Positions 42,800-54,699 of a DNA stretch of 64,000 bases are shown piece by piece. A program made the translations under genes and the position numbers. Position 1 is the stretch's first letter, and the number at the start of each line of letters is the position of its first letter. The notes beneath the pieces are model-generated. The model was not told the origin of the DNA. It worked only from the letters and a program-made list of their open reading frames with translations, and searched no databases. The stretch is from Ephemerocybe angulata (taxonomy: Eukaryota; Basidiomycota; Agaricomycetes; Agaricales; Psathyrellaceae): positions 186,001-250,000 of the forward strand of contig JAACJK010000066.1 of the NCBI GenBank assembly GCA_013368325.1, given 5' to 3'.

Positions 42800-44962
42800 T
42801 CAAGCAAAGAACAGCGCCGAGAGCACAACACCAAAGAGCGTCACCCCAGACACAGCAACCGCATCCGCGTCATTCCCAGCCGTCGACGATCCCCCAGTAG
42901 CAGCCGCGGCCCCACTCGTCGTCGTCCTGCTCGTCGTCCCACTCGTCGACGCCTTGGTCGTCGTCGTGCTGCTCGCCCCCCCCGCACTGACAGTCGGCAA
43001 CGCCGCATAAATCACCGAGCTCGTCTGTGTCACACAATTGCTGCTCGCCGGCACCCGCGCCGTATACGGCATAGTGCTAATCGCGCCCAGACTCTCCGGC
43101 GGCTGCGTGTACGTGCGCACCTGCCCGTCCACGGTGTACGTCCCGGGGAAGTCCTGGTTCTCGCCCTCGCACGATTCAAAGACGCCCGTCACCGCGTTGT
43201 TGGGCGCGTTGTACGCGCACCCGATGCGGTCGAAGACGTGCTCGCAGAAGTGCTTCGCGTTGGGGCCGTTCGGATCGCATGCCTTCAGGCAGAAGGCGTT
43301 TCCGCCGATGAAGTTGTGCCATTCGACGACTTGCTCGTACCGGTTGTTGTACGCGTTGGAGTAGACGACGCCGCCCATGGGGTTGCCGCGCTGCGAAGAT
43401 TGCGTTAGCATATGTACGGGTTGATAGAATTAGAATGCAGAAAAGTCATCGAAAGGCGAAGTCGCGTCAAGGATAAAAACAGGAATGAGGTTAGACACAC
43501 GAAGCAAACCCCGCCTCGATCGACAGCCCACCTTCACAGAGCTCTTGAGAAGCTGCACCTCGAAGCCCTCCTCCTGGCGCTAGCGACCAGAGTTGAACAG
43601 ATGCCCGCCCGTCGACAAATCCATCAGCTTGAATTGTCAATCGGACGCAGGGTTCAAGGCATCCCATCGAACAGCTCTGAGAAGAAGGCCGGGAAAGGCG
43701 AAATCGCTGAGCAAAACTGCAGAAGCGCACAATGGCGCGACTCGCGAAACAGGCGGCGGCGAGACCGAAAGCTGTCTAAGCAAACAAGGACATTGGAAAA
43801 GAAGCAAGAGGCCAAAACGAAGATGCGCAAATAAACGCAAACACACATGCTCGAGGCACCCGCCGGCAGAGCAGGCGCCTATCAAAACGCCCCAGAGCTC
43901 AAACGTCGATGCAAACGCGCGCGTAACTCCGGCGCTTAAAAGCGAAAGGTTAAGTGGCGAAGGCGGCAATCGAACACAGGAATGCAACGCCGGAATGAAC
44001 TCGGCCCCATGGCCGTAAGCGCTGCATCTTTGCCATAGCACCCGGATAGATATCGCTGATAACGCGATGAAACGCGAGGTGCGTCGTGATATCAAGCAGC
44101 GAAGCTATGATACGGGCTTGGCCTCTCCTCGGGGGACACGGGTATTCGAAGCCGCGGATGCATGAAGACGAGATCCGGGGAGCGTGCATGCCTACGCTCC
44201 AGCAGACACGAGAGACAGCCGAAGAATGGTGAAGGACAACGACGAAAGGACAAAACAAAGGAAAGAAAGCACGAAAGGATGAAAGGACTCACGAGATCAG
44301 CGCCGTGGGGGTCCATCTCTCCTCCCCAGTCCTCAGGAAGCATGTTGAGGAACGTCTGGTCAATAAATCCAACAGCCTGGACATAGTCCGGCGTCTTCAT
44401 CCACTGCACACCCTTGAGCGCGCCGGCGGGGATGAGACGGGTGCCGTGCCCGGGCTTGGTGCACCACGCGACCATCTCGCCTTCAATGGAGCCAACGTCC
44501 TTGCCATACTCGGGCGGAGCCCACAAGCAGAAGTCTATGATTTATAAGACAGAGGGAGAGAGGGAGTGGGAGGGAGTGCGCACCATCGATGGAGTTGAAG
44601 TAGGAAGTTTGGCAGAGGGATTTTTGGCCCTCGGTGGTGCCGTTGCAGATGTTGTATCCGAGCTGGTTGCCGCGGTTGAGCCCGACGTCCGTGTCGACCT
44701 TGTAGGCCTGGAGAAGAGCGTCAGTGGATCGTCGTCATGCATGGAATAGCGAACGCACCAGGGACTCGGGGGTCGGGAAGCGCTTGACCGCGAGGGGCGT
44801 CGCGGGGTAGGTCGACTGCGCAGGGGCCGCGGTCGTAGGCGCAGCAGTCGTCGTGCTTGTCGTGGTGGAGGTAGCACTCTGCTGCTGCTGCTGTAGTGCT
44901 GGAAGTCCCAGTGCCCTGGGCGAGGGCAACCGAGGCACCGAGGGCGAGCGCAAAGAGTCTAG
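42800..44962 (-). CDS. Macrophage-activating-glycoprotein-like GPI protein, copy 1 (5' end altered)
   Basis: Exons 44759 to about 44962 (start unclear), 44707-44584, 44534-44293 and 43390-42800. The mature part is YKVDTDVG, FCLWAPPEYGKDVGSIEGEM, CTKPGHGTRLIPAGALKGVQ, GFIDQTFLNMLPEDWGGEMD and NPMGGVVYSNAYNNRYEQVV with several cysteines. It ends in a Ser/Thr-rich stalk and a hydrophobic tail (VSGVTLFGVVLSALFFA), a GPI-anchor signal. Databases call similar secreted basidiomycete proteins 'macrofage activating glycoprotein'; the fungal role is unknown, probably cell surface. Compared with copy 3, the ATG and the first half of the signal peptide are replaced by unrelated sequence, and ALGLPALQQQQQ shows a frame change near the signal peptide. 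A 51-nt intron (44758-44708) absent from copy 3 is present. Intron 3 is about 900 nt, long for this genome. Confidence 0.65.
43991..44047 (-). ncRNA. Conserved tRNA-like element in intron 3 of glycoprotein copy 1
   Basis: On minus: GGGTGCTATGGCAAAG, then GCGCTTACGGCCATGG, then CCGAGTTCATTCC. The first block resembles a Pol III A box (TGGCNNAG) and the last a B box (GTTCRANNCC). The same order occurs in copies 2 and 3. It does not fold into a standard cloverleaf by eye. It may be a SINE head or tRNA relic. Confidence 0.3.
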
Positions 44963-45289
44963 AGGAGAGAGGCCGCCACTGTTTGTGTTTGTGGTGGTCC
45001 CGGTGCCCTCGCTGCCGTGTCTACGAGTACATGCTTCTTTCTGTCTATTACGTCGATCCCCTCGCCTCCCTCCCTGGCACACGCCGACCTCTTTCCCTGC
45101 GTCCCTCGCTTTCCCTCCCGGTGATGGCTCACTGGCCCTCTGCAGGCAGCTCCTCCCAACTCTACAACGGCGTAGGCGGCGACGTGATGGGCCTGGCGTG
45201 GACGGCGGGTGTCCAGTGGGCTCAGAGAGGGAGAGCCCGCTCGCTCTGGGCGTAGTCGACTGATGCAGAGCGCGCCTGGTGGTACGGGG
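44963..45289. other. Region 5' of glycoprotein copy 1
   Basis: Replaces the promoter and start region seen at copy 3; shared with copy 2 (about 54323-54700). Pyrimidine-rich on plus (CTCCCTCCCTGGC, TCTTTCTGTC). No start codon in frame with the signal peptide remnant was found. Confidence 0.45.
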
Positions 45290-46900
45290 CGTAGACTGCG
45301 GGTGCACGGTCAGTATTTCGTCGTCCTGCTATCGTGACTGTGCTTACCCTCTCTCTAGTCGTTCTACGCTGCCATCCCCGCCCTATAGACGACGCACCCC
45401 CCGAAGAAATGGCCTGGGAGTGATTTTAGAGGTCAGTCATCCCATCCCTCGTTGGTCATCGCGTCGGCTTACCTCTGGCTCGCGATCTTAGCCCAATCGG
45501 ACCTACGCGACGACGACGGCATGGTGTAGGTGCCTGGGTGCTCTACACGGGCGGTGTATTCACTGTATATTCAATCCAAGGTCAGTTTCGATGTCCAGAC
45601 GTCGTGAAGACCGAAGTCGCTCACCTCTTGCGCACGACCGCAGCCCGACTCAAACTCGCCATCCCGTCGTCATCGAGCACTCTCCGCCCATCCGCCGCTC
45701 CCACAGCGTCCTGCCCATCGCCTCCCGGGTCCCGGCACCATCTGCGACGTCGAACACAGCCGGTAAGCCTGATGAAGACGAGATGACGGTCAGTCTATCT
45801 CTCGCTTCGAAATCGTGAGCCCTATACTTACCTGATCTCCCTAATCAAGCATATACGTCGTCGACAATGCATAGCGCTGTTCTGGAGGCCGCATCCAACG
45901 CCGACGACGACCCTGGAACTGCAAAAGGAGTGTGAAGAGTGGTCAGTAAGCATGTCCCTCAACGACGCATCGGCTTACCTCTAACTCTTATCCAGCCCAA
46001 TCGGCCCTACGCGGGCATGGCATGGACGGTGGATGGTCTACACCGGTGACGCAGCTACGAAATATTGGATCCAAGGTCAGTATCGGTGTCTAGTCGTTAT
46101 GAAAAAGGCTTACGTCGTGCTCCCGCCAGCAGTCCCAACTCAAACCCGCGATCCCGTCGTCGTCGAGCACCCTCCACCCAACCAACCGATCGCACAGCGT
46201 CGACATCGTCCTGCACAGCGTCGACATCGTCCTGCACGTCGTCTCCCATGGTCCCAGCGTCGTTTGAAACGTCGAAAAAGGCACGCCAACCTGCGCAAAA
46301 GGAATTACGGTGAGTCCATCTCCTACATCGAAATCAGGCGGCCTAGACTCACTTTCCCTAGCTATCTCCAGCCATCTCGAGCCCAAGCGTCGTCGAGAAC
46401 CCGAAGATGTAGCCTCAAGGTCGCCTCCAACGACGGCAACAACCCTGCAAGCACGAAACCCCTTGAATCAGTCACCGTCACACCCCATAACCGAAAAGCC
46501 CTACTCACCTTGCTCATCGTGCACCACACCCACCCAAACTCGCACTACCCATCCATCCATCCTCAATCTCACTCCCAGTCGTCGTATCCAACGACTTCGA
46601 AGTCTTCCAGCCCACCACACACAACGTCAAGAACCCTAGAACCACCAAAGAACCAGTCAGCACTGCACACCATCGCGCACACTGAGCAAACCGAACCGGA
46701 CTCACCGCCTCACCGAATCATCCCATCCAGCACCGAGCTCAACGACGAGGTCGTCCAACACAACGACGACCAAAGCATATCGACGACGAAGACGGTGGGG
46801 AAGAGAAAGATGGGATGGAACCTGGGAAATAAACAAACCGTTTTCAGCGCGTTATCACGGTGGCATTTGGGATACTAATAGGGGCTAAACGCGATACTTA
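45290..46900 (+). other. Tandem exon/intron-like modules, spacer 1 (putative gene or decayed gene)
   Basis: At least five well-formed intron-like segments occur in a row: 45432-45491, 45581-45643, 45789-45849, 45942-45995 and 46076-46129. Each has a GTCAGT donor, a CTTACCT or CTCACCT branch-like site and an AG acceptor. The blocks between them come as a two-fold repeat (WVLYTG..., then PTQTRHPVVIEHSPP / ASTSSCTSSPMVPASF). VLEAASNADDDPGTAKGV is also kept in the second spacer. Reading frames do not join cleanly and some blocks have stops in one spacer, so this is either a fast-evolving gene, a pseudogene or a spliced non-coding transcript. More GTCAGC/GTGAGT...AG units continue to about 46.9 kb. 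Confidence 0.4.
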
Positions 46901-49857
46901 CCGAGTGAGCGCGTCCGTCCGACCGTCGTGCTCGACGACGACGACGACGACGACGAGGTCGACAGTGGAAAGAAGGTGATGCAGAGTGGTGCAGCGCTGG
47001 TTAGGCGATGGGATTTGGAAGATGTAGGGTGGAGATCGAGAGCGAAGGGAGGAACGGGAATTGGATGATGCTAAGTCCCAAGAACTCGCCAGCTCTTATA
47101 CGTACGCCTACCTCTAGACATCCCCTCCAAGCCTCCTTCCCACATCCAAAAATACACTACCTTTCATTCAGACTTCCGAATTCGCTCGCGCGCCGATAGC
47201 GTAAGTAACAACTCTCGTTATGCATTAGATTAGGACGCGCAAAGTCTAAGCGCGTCCCACCCTCCTCCTCCCACCCAATCGCACTTCGATCCCCAACGCG
47301 ACAGACACAGAGCGCCATGCATCCTGTCACACTAGCACATAATGCCGTAGCCGGGGTGCCAAGCCCGTGCAGGGACGCGTTATTCGTGGTGAATTCAAGG
47401 AGCGCTTTCTTTCGGCTGCGGCGCGGGTGAGGGGAGGAACTTGGGGATCTGCGATCTCTACTTATCCTTGGATGGGATTTTGGTGGGAGGGGGAATGGGT
47501 GTGGGATGTGTGGGTGGGGGTGTTGGGCGTGTTGGGAGAGAGGTTTTGAGCGCGATCGGGGAGGCGTTGCTGAACTGGAGGTCTGGATAGCAGACGCGTG
47601 TGCGCGCTTGTTCTCGAGCGCCGTCGTCCAACTACACCAGCACCAAGCCCACTCGCACTTTACACTATACCACACCCCTAACCCCTAACTAACCAAACCC
47701 TCCATACTCCCAGCTCAATCCCATTCGCACTAATCAATCGCGATATCTCACATACATACGTCTGAGTTAACGACTCCTCTTGACATTCTCCCCATCCCTC
47801 CGATTGAGCACCGAACGACGCGAAATTTTCTTGGTGACAGGGTGTGTAAGATCTTCGGGTATAGTTTAGTGTGTGAAGATACGTACGTGTGTTTGGACGG
47901 TCGTTGAGGCGAAACGGGATTCGGGGATGGGTGGATGTGTGATTGGGGAGGGGAGGAGGGCGAGGTTGGCGTATGATAGTTTGGTGGGGTTGGGCGATGC
48001 TCGATGTGGGTTGGGGTGCTGGAGCACTCCGACTTCGTAGAGCACATATCCCATACTGAAATACACTCAGCTAGAAATCTAAATGTATATCTACGAGCGC
48101 AAAGCCCTAAACGCGCAAATATCGATATCTTGATCAAAGCACCAACTCGGCGTACGGACTTCAACACACCAAGTCCCCACCGCCAAGCTCGCTCACACAC
48201 CTGTCTTGCGGCACTCACGTACTTAGTACAACTGTAAATATAGAATGTGTACGATAGAATAGTCAGGTACCCGGTTGCATGGGTACGTAGCTTGGATGCG
48301 AGTTCAGCGCGCGAGGAGTCCGGGTGTATACTGACTTCACGTTTGGTGCTCGGTCGTTCCTTGACTCGACGGTCTGTGAGGGTGTATGGTGTATCTCATC
48401 GTACATTTAGGTATACAGGTATATACCACACGTTTCCAATATGCTGGATTATGAAGCCTTCTGAGGTGCAATCCCAAACGGAGCCCGGGCTTCGCGTTTT
48501 CGCACTCGAAGCATAGCGCCGCTCCTCCTCTCACACCAATCTATCTTTCTGTTCGACATGCATGGATACTCGGTAGACAGACTAGTTGCATCATTTGTAA
48601 AGCGTACGTACATGCATACCCACATGAATTTGAAGAACTGTTGCGAAGTCGGATCGGAGGAACGGATGGATGGTGCAATGTGGTGGTCTTGGGCATTCTC
48701 CCGTGATGTATGTTGAACTTTCTTTGTTGAATCCGAGTATGATTTGTGCAAGGAGATCCATTTGGTTGGTATGGTGGACAGAGCGTAAATCTGGGAGTAC
48801 GGATGGGTATAGAGGATGGATATACTATGGTATGATGTGGTTGTCTTGTTAAGTGCGAGGGAAGGATGGTGTTTGTTGGGTTTAGAGTCTCGGGTACGGC
48901 GAAGTTGGATTTGCGCATTGAGCGCGCGTCAGGTCAACGGAAGTATGGCGAGTGCGCAGAGACGTAGGTTTGGATATTAATACTTACCATATACCGAGTC
49001 CTACCCAGTAAACTCGGCGACAACTTGATTCTCAATCGTTCGGAACCTCAAGCACATCTCAACCATCTTCCCAACACTTATTTCATTTTCTGTGGTTCGA
49101 ACCTCGCTCTATTCATCCTCCGTCACCTATACACACTACACATATAGCTAAACTACACATCTGCTACATACAGACCCCCCAATAGTCCACCAACACGCCA
49201 AACGAACCAAATCCAAAATAAGCGCCCGTTAAGCGCCAGCTCCGCGGCGCCCGGACGCATCCCATTCCGGACTTGGCTTGCACGCCGGTGCCACGAAAAG
49301 CAAACCCTATCCTACTAACACTATCTCCGGAGCACGGGAGTCACACACTACCCAAAATAACGCGATTCAGGAAGGAGAAATGAACGTAAGTACTGAACCC
49401 TGCCGAAAGCGCGCGCCCGTGTGCGTGCATTGGCACCGACGCTCGTCCTTGACGTCAACGTCAACTTCGGACACGCGAATTAGAGTTTTCGCGTCCCGAA
49501 TAAGTCGGTGACGACGAGGCCGTAAGGGGGCTGGGCCTGGGATGCCGTGGCGCGTGTGTGTCGTGGTGCGCAAGTGGTTGGACGCGGTTGGATGGGGTTG
49601 GGTGCGGTTGGGTGGGACTCGGTTGTTCGGTTGGTGGCAGGGCGTGCGTGGGGCGTCAAAAATGGATTGTGAAGGTTGAACATGAGCGAGGGGTGGTATG
49701 TGATTGCTATGGGGTGGGTACGTACGCGATGGAGAGCTGGACGGGTGTTTGATACGACTGGAGCAGCGCGCGGCACTTACACGCGCAGCGTCGTCACTGG
49801 ACGCCCACGCCCGGTCAAAGTCTAAAGTAAAAATAGGTTAAATAAGGTCACGGCAGA
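46901..49857. other. Spacer 1, diverged duplicate of 56.2-59.14 kb, no gene recognised
   Basis: Homologous to 56231-59144 along its length with many substitutions and small indels. Both contain a TCGTGCTCGACGACGACGACG-type triplet tract, a TCATTCA...CTTCCGAATTCGCTCGCGCG block and a GTACCCGGTTGCATGGGTACGTAGC block. Frames on minus such as SLHGLGTPATALCASVTGC are alignable between the two spacers but without a family or clear start. Confidence 0.5.
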
Positions 49858-49898
49858 GAATCAGTGACGTACGGAGGGTATTTGAAGACGGGGATAGC

Positions 49899-51067
49899 GA
49901 AGACTGTATGGAAATGATCCCCGTGAGCAAGGGCCGGCCGAATCAGGAAAGCAAACTTACCAGACATTGCGCCCCGCGTGCGGGGCGTGTGGGACGACGA
50001 AGACTATACAGAATTGATTCCCATGAGCTGGGTTGCGTAGATTAGGAAGCCGAGGAATGACTTACAGTGCTCAGATGGCAAAGACTGTATAGAAACGCGT
50101 CCCGCGAGGGACGTGTTGCCTGGCCGATTCGAGTCTGGGAGTGCCGCAATGATGCGGTATCACTAGTCAAGCCTTTCCCGCCAGTTAGTGCCAAATACAC
50201 GCATCCGAGTATTACGACGACGTACCTATCAGCCCACTAATTTGATTGGCCCATCAAAGAGAGGAACCGGCGCTTGCGCCGGTTTATCGGTACCCAGAAT
50301 GACAAAGACTATACAGAAATAAATCCGGTGAGCAGAAGACAAACGGGGCAAAGAGAGCTAAGGGGGACTAACCGGGCTCGTATCCCTAACGTCTTCCATC
50401 CAGCGTTCGCCTTGGGGTCAAAACACGCACCTATAAGTCCACCCGAGCGGAACCGGCGCTTGCGCCGGTTTCGCGTCCGTCGTCCGCCATCCAATTCTCC
50501 CGCGAGTCTTCAGCGTGCGTCCGGTACGCCAATCTTGGATTCCACGATCGGGGAGTCTGACAGTTCATGTCAGAAAGGGATTAGATGGTGATTGACATGG
50601 TGTGCTCACTATTTTGGCGCGTCGTGAGAGTCAGCTTTCGCGATTCCGCAACAGAAATGCTTCCGGGAAACGGGGTCAAGTCGCAGGCGTACTGTGAACG
50701 GCGCGCTGAGATATACGTGAGTTGAAGGACATAGATAGAGGGAATTTGTGACGTACCCGGAACACCCCATGTCGCCATTCCGCAATGGAAATCCTTCCGG
50801 GAAAAGCACCAGGCCGCTTGCGCCCTGGTGTCAAATCTAAACGCTGTGAGTATGGGGCGCCGAATGTGGGGTGAGAGCTTGCCTTCGTGGATCGCGGCGA
50901 GGATTTGGTCGTTTTGCGACAGAAATGCGTCCCGTGAGCGGGAGTTACAAACTCTGAGCTGTGGAATATGTGGGTTAGGGTGTCCTTGGGATATTAGATG
51001 TGTAGATGTAGATGTGCCTTTGTTGTGAGGCCTTCGCCGTTCCACGATAGAAATCCTCCCGCCGAGC
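49899..51067 (+). repeat. Array of eight degenerate ~30-bp motifs (left copy)
   Basis: Motifs at 49899, 49999, 50080, 50303, 50641, 50775, 50912 and 51038 share the core ACxxTAxAGAAAT..TCCCG(T/G)GAGC. Four read as peptides of the form D(E/K)D(Y/C)xExxPxS and several follow a CTTAC(C)AG acceptor-like sequence and run into GTGAGC. Perfect palindromes AACCGGCGCTTGCGCCGGTT lie between them at 50265-50284 and 50451-50470. They may be micro-exons or structured repeat units. Confidence 0.5.
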
Positions 51068-51910
51068 AAATCGGATGAAGACCGAGGCGAGAATGGGAAC
51101 GACTCACCGGCGTGAGTCCAGAAACAGAGTCAAGCGTCGTGGCGGCAGCATTCTTGCCTATTCCGGCGTCCAGCGATTGAGGGACGTGCTTGTAATGCGG
51201 GTTGCCAAATTGTGATTTTTCGCGTTCGTGAGGTCGAGGTTACGTGCTGTACTGAGGTCTGTGCGCCCCGTAGGAATAGTCAGCGCAGGCACGGAAAAGC
51301 CAGAAGTCCACAGCACAATTCACCACATACACAACCCACGGCCTCAAAGTCCATTGAGGTGTCGACGTGCTTGAACGAGCTCCTGGTGGATAGTCCATCC
51401 AGAATCGAGGACTTCTCAAGAATGGAGTTTGAAATTAGGTAGAGTATAGGCGTTGCGGCGATGTGTGGTGCAAGTGTGGTGAGAGGTGGGAATCGAAGTG
51501 GTGAAGGAAAATGACACGAGTTAGGAAGAAAGAATGACGCGACAAACCGAGCTGACTCGGGAACGCGGATGAGTCGGAGCTCGGGAATTGTTTGTGGGTC
51601 CGGGAGAAGTGTATTGCATATCAATTCAGTTTTTAGGGTCTACGGTACATCTCCGTCGCCTCTCCGTGCATATTGCCCCAGCTATCTACAATGTAACTCT
51701 ATAATGCAAGATATAAACACCTAGGTAAGAGAAATCAGTAAAGCTGCTCAAGGGAGGGAGGGGAGGAGAGTGGACACAGCTCACGGAATACCGCAAGCAA
51801 TGAGACCATGCATCACGTCCGGAGGTAAGCAAGTCAGTAAAAATAGGTTCCCTCAGAGGCAAGTTTCTGCACCTTGGACTGCTAGAGAAGGGTGAGTGTG
51901 CCCTCTATGT

Positions 51911-51963
51911 GCTCTTATCATTTATCTTTCCAGTGCCAGTGGAAAGATAGAATGGATAAGAGC
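51911..51963 (+). other. Hairpin, 22-bp stem with 7-nt loop (left copy)
   Basis: GCTCTTATCATTTATCTTTC faces its complement with two single-base bulges; the loop is GTGCCAG. Size and shape resemble a microRNA-like precursor, but expression is unknown. Repeated at 61198-61250. Confidence 0.6.
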
Positions 51964-52187
51964 AGGGGAGTACCGACTTAGAAGAGGCCCAACGTAACCT
52001 GAACGTAACTCACCTTAGCCGAGACAGACCGAATAGCGCCCATGCTCGCGCACGGACCATGAAGTTGGGTATATATACAGGGTGCTCTAGCCCTGTTCCG
52101 TTACGCTGTCCCGTCATGTTGCTTGCCCATCCTGTATAGTCCACGTCCGTCCGTCATGTCGTCTGCCCCTCCTGTATCGTAGATAGA

Positions 52188-52256
52188 CCCCCTTCGGCCC
52201 CGGCGAGTGGAGGACGCATGGCGTCCCTCTGCTCGTCGGGGCCAGCATGAAGGGGG
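52188..52256 (+). other. Long GC-rich hairpin (left copy)
   Basis: CCCCCTTC...GGCCCCGGCGAG...GGACGC pairs with GCGTCC...CTCGTCGGGGCC...GAAGGGGG around an ATG loop; the inner stem is about 22 bp with a few mismatches. Repeated at 61475-61543. It lies about 200 bp downstream of the glycoprotein stop, so it could act as a 3' end or insulator-like structure. Confidence 0.6.
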
Positions 52257-52452
52257 CCGTGTGAAATTGCACCTATGAAAAATCGCTGAAAGTTCGCTCT
52301 ATGAACACAGCCACAGGGGAGGGAGGGAGCAAGAGCAGCCATCAGTCTTCAGCCACCCATCATCAGACAGAGCACAGCCATCACACGCGCAGGCAATTGC
52401 ATCCAAGGCACGAAGTAATATTAAAAAGTCCATAACAGGTAGACAACATCAC

Positions 52453-54322
52453 TCAAGCAAAGAACAGCGCCGAGAGCACAACACCAAAGAGCGTCACCCC
52501 GGACACAGCAACCGCATCCGCGCCGTTCCCAGCCGTCGACGATCCACCAGTCGCAGCCGCGCCCCCACTCGTCGTCGTCCTGCTCGTCGTCCCACTCGTC
52601 GCCGCCTTGGTGGTCGTCGTGCTGCTCGCCCCCGCAGCGGCCACCGTCGGCAACGCCGCATAAATCACCGAGCTCGTCTGCGTCACACAATTGCTGCTCG
52701 CCGGCACCCTCGCCGTATACGGCATAGTGCTAATAGCGCCCAAACTCTCCGGCGGCTGCGTATACGTGCGCACCTGCCCGTCCACGGTGTACGTGCCCGG
52801 GAAGTCCTGGTTCTCGCCCTCGCAGCTCTCGAAGACGCCGGTCACCGCGTTGTTGGGCGCGTTGTAGGCACACCCGATGCGGTCGAAGACGTGCTCGCAG
52901 AAGTGCTTCGCGTTCGGGCCGTTCGGGTCGCATGCCTTCAGGCAGAAGGCGTTTCCGCCGATGAAGTTGTGCCATTCGATGACTTGCTCGTACCGGTTGT
53001 TGTACGCGTTGGAGTAGATGACGCCGCCCATGGGGTTGCCGCGCTGCGAGGTTGTTAGCATGCGTGTTGGAAAGAAGAAACGGGCGCTTAAGAGCGAAAG
53101 GTAGAAAGGCGGAAAACCAAAGATGATCTGTAGTCAGATTGACCGAAGCTCGGGGGAGGCTTGAACAAGCCGCCCCGCAATGAAAAGAAGTGAAAGGCAC
53201 GATTAAATGCACGCGTCGTACAAGCTCAAGGCACCCGCCGGCAGAACAGGCGCCCATCAAACGTGGCGGCGCCATTCGCGTCATGGCTGGCCGAGGCTGG
53301 CCGGCGCAGTCGCAACGCAAAAAAGAAAACATGGAACGCCGGATTGAACTCGGTGCCATGGCCGTAAGCGCCTGACCTTTACCATAGCACCCGGACAGTT
53401 ATCGCTGATAACGAGCCGCGATGAAACGGGATCATGAAGATGGTAACAGATGAGCCAAGCAGGTCTTGGCCACAGACATGATTGCGGATGCACGAAGACG
53501 AGATCCGGCGTGCAGTGCAATGTGCTGGGGCGAGAAAGAGAGCAAAGCGGGCACGAAACAGAACCAAAAACAAAACAAAACAAAACAATGGAAGGGGGGA
53601 CGAAGAGCGAAGGGGAAGAAAAGCGAAATACACTCACAAGATCAGCGCCGTGGGGGTCCATCTCTCCTCCCCAGTCTTCAGGAAGCATGTTGAGGAACGT
53701 CTGGTCAATGAAGCCCACAGCCTGGACGTAGTCCGGCGTCTTCATCCACTGCACACCCTTGAGCGCGCCGGCGGGGATGAGACGGGTGCCGTGGCCGGGC
53801 TTCGTGCACCATGCGACCATCTCGCCTTCGATGGAGCCGACGTCCTTGCCATACTCGGGAGGGGCCCAAAGGCAGAAGTCTATCGCGTATTCAGTAAGAG
53901 ACGGGGAGAGAGGGAGGAGAGTGCGCACCGTCGATGGAGTTGAAGTAGGAAGTTTGGCAGAGGGATTTTTGGCCCTCGGTGGTGCCGTTGCAGATGTTGT
54001 ATCCGAGCTGGTTGGCGCGGATGAGTCTGACGTCCGTGTCGACCTTGTAGGCCTGGAGAAGAGCGTCAGTGGATCGTCGTCATGCATGGAATAGCGAACG
54101 CACCAGGGACTCGGGGGTCGGGAAGCGTTTGTCCGCGAGGGGCGTCGCAGGGTAGGTCGACTGCGCGGGGGCCGCGGTAGTAGGTGCAGCAGTCGTTGTG
54201 CTGGCCGTGGTGGTGGTGGAGGAGGAGGTAGCACTGCTGCTGCTGCTCGTAATGCTGGTAGACCCAGTGCCCTGGGCAAGGGCAACCGAGGCGCGGAGGG
54301 CGAGCGCAAAGAGTCTAGAGGA
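52453..54322 (-). CDS. Macrophage-activating-glycoprotein-like GPI protein, copy 2 (5' end altered)
   Basis: Exons 54104 to about 54322, 54052-53929, 53879-53638 and 53043-52453. The protein matches copy 3 from RLFALALRASVALAQG on, through DFCLWAPPEYGKDVGS and NPMGGVIYSNAYNNRYEQVI to the same GPI tail. Upstream of RLFAL the sequence departs from copy 3 and an in-frame TGA lies about 60 bp up with no ATG between, so a normal start is missing unless an upstream exon is spliced in (TTTCCTCTAG is an acceptor-like sequence). The 51-nt intron at 54103-54053 is shared with copy 1 and absent from copy 3. The last exon lies in the 3-kb near-identical tract up to 52896. It may be a pseudogene or depend on another promoter. 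Confidence 0.65.
53341..53397 (-). ncRNA. Conserved tRNA-like element in intron 3 of glycoprotein copy 2
   Basis: GGGTGCTATGGTAAAGG, GCGCTTACGGCCATGG and CCGAGTTCAATCC in order. In this copy GGTGCTATGG also pairs with CCATGGCACC. Same caveats as copy 1. Confidence 0.3.
54053..54103 (-). other. 51-nt intron present in copies 1 and 2, absent in copy 3
   Basis: CTG|GTGCGTTCG...CTTCTCCAG|GCC. It contains an in-frame TGA, so it must be removed. Copy 3 reads GAGTCCCTTCCCTACAAG without interruption. Confidence 0.85.
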
Positions 54323-54699
54323 AAGAGGCCGCCACTGTTTGTGTTTGTGGTGGTCCCAGTGCCCTCAGCGAGGCGCCTCGGCGTTTGCCTGGCCGAGCTC
54401 TGACGCAGCCGTGTCTACGAGTACATGCTTCTTTCTCTCTATTACGTCGATCCCCTCGCCTCCCTCCCTAGCTCCCTCCCTCCCCTGCGACCCTCACTTT
54501 CCCTCCCGGTGACGGCTCACTGGCCCTCTGCAGGCACTCCTCCCCACTCTACGACGGCGTGGGCGGCGACGTGATGGGCCTGGCGTGGACGGCGGGTGTC
54601 CAGTAGGCTCAGAGAGGGAGAGCCGATTCGCTCTGGGCGTAGTCGACTGACGCCGAGCGTGCCTGGTGGTTCGGGGCGTAGACTACGGGTGCACGGTCA

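Larger units (their letters stand above)
49858..52896. repeat. Near-identical 3.04-kb duplicated tract, left copy
   Basis: Matches 59145-62183 at a constant offset of 9287 bp. I saw no difference in the lines compared. It begins abruptly in the spacer and ends inside the last exon of glycoprotein copy 2, where single-base differences resume. Flanking parts of the two units are visibly diverged. Confidence 0.85.

Noticed and set aside
49899..51067. Motif array as ordinary protein-coding exons
   Set aside because: Only half of the motifs give a similar peptide and the frames do not join; kept as a repeat with unknown role.
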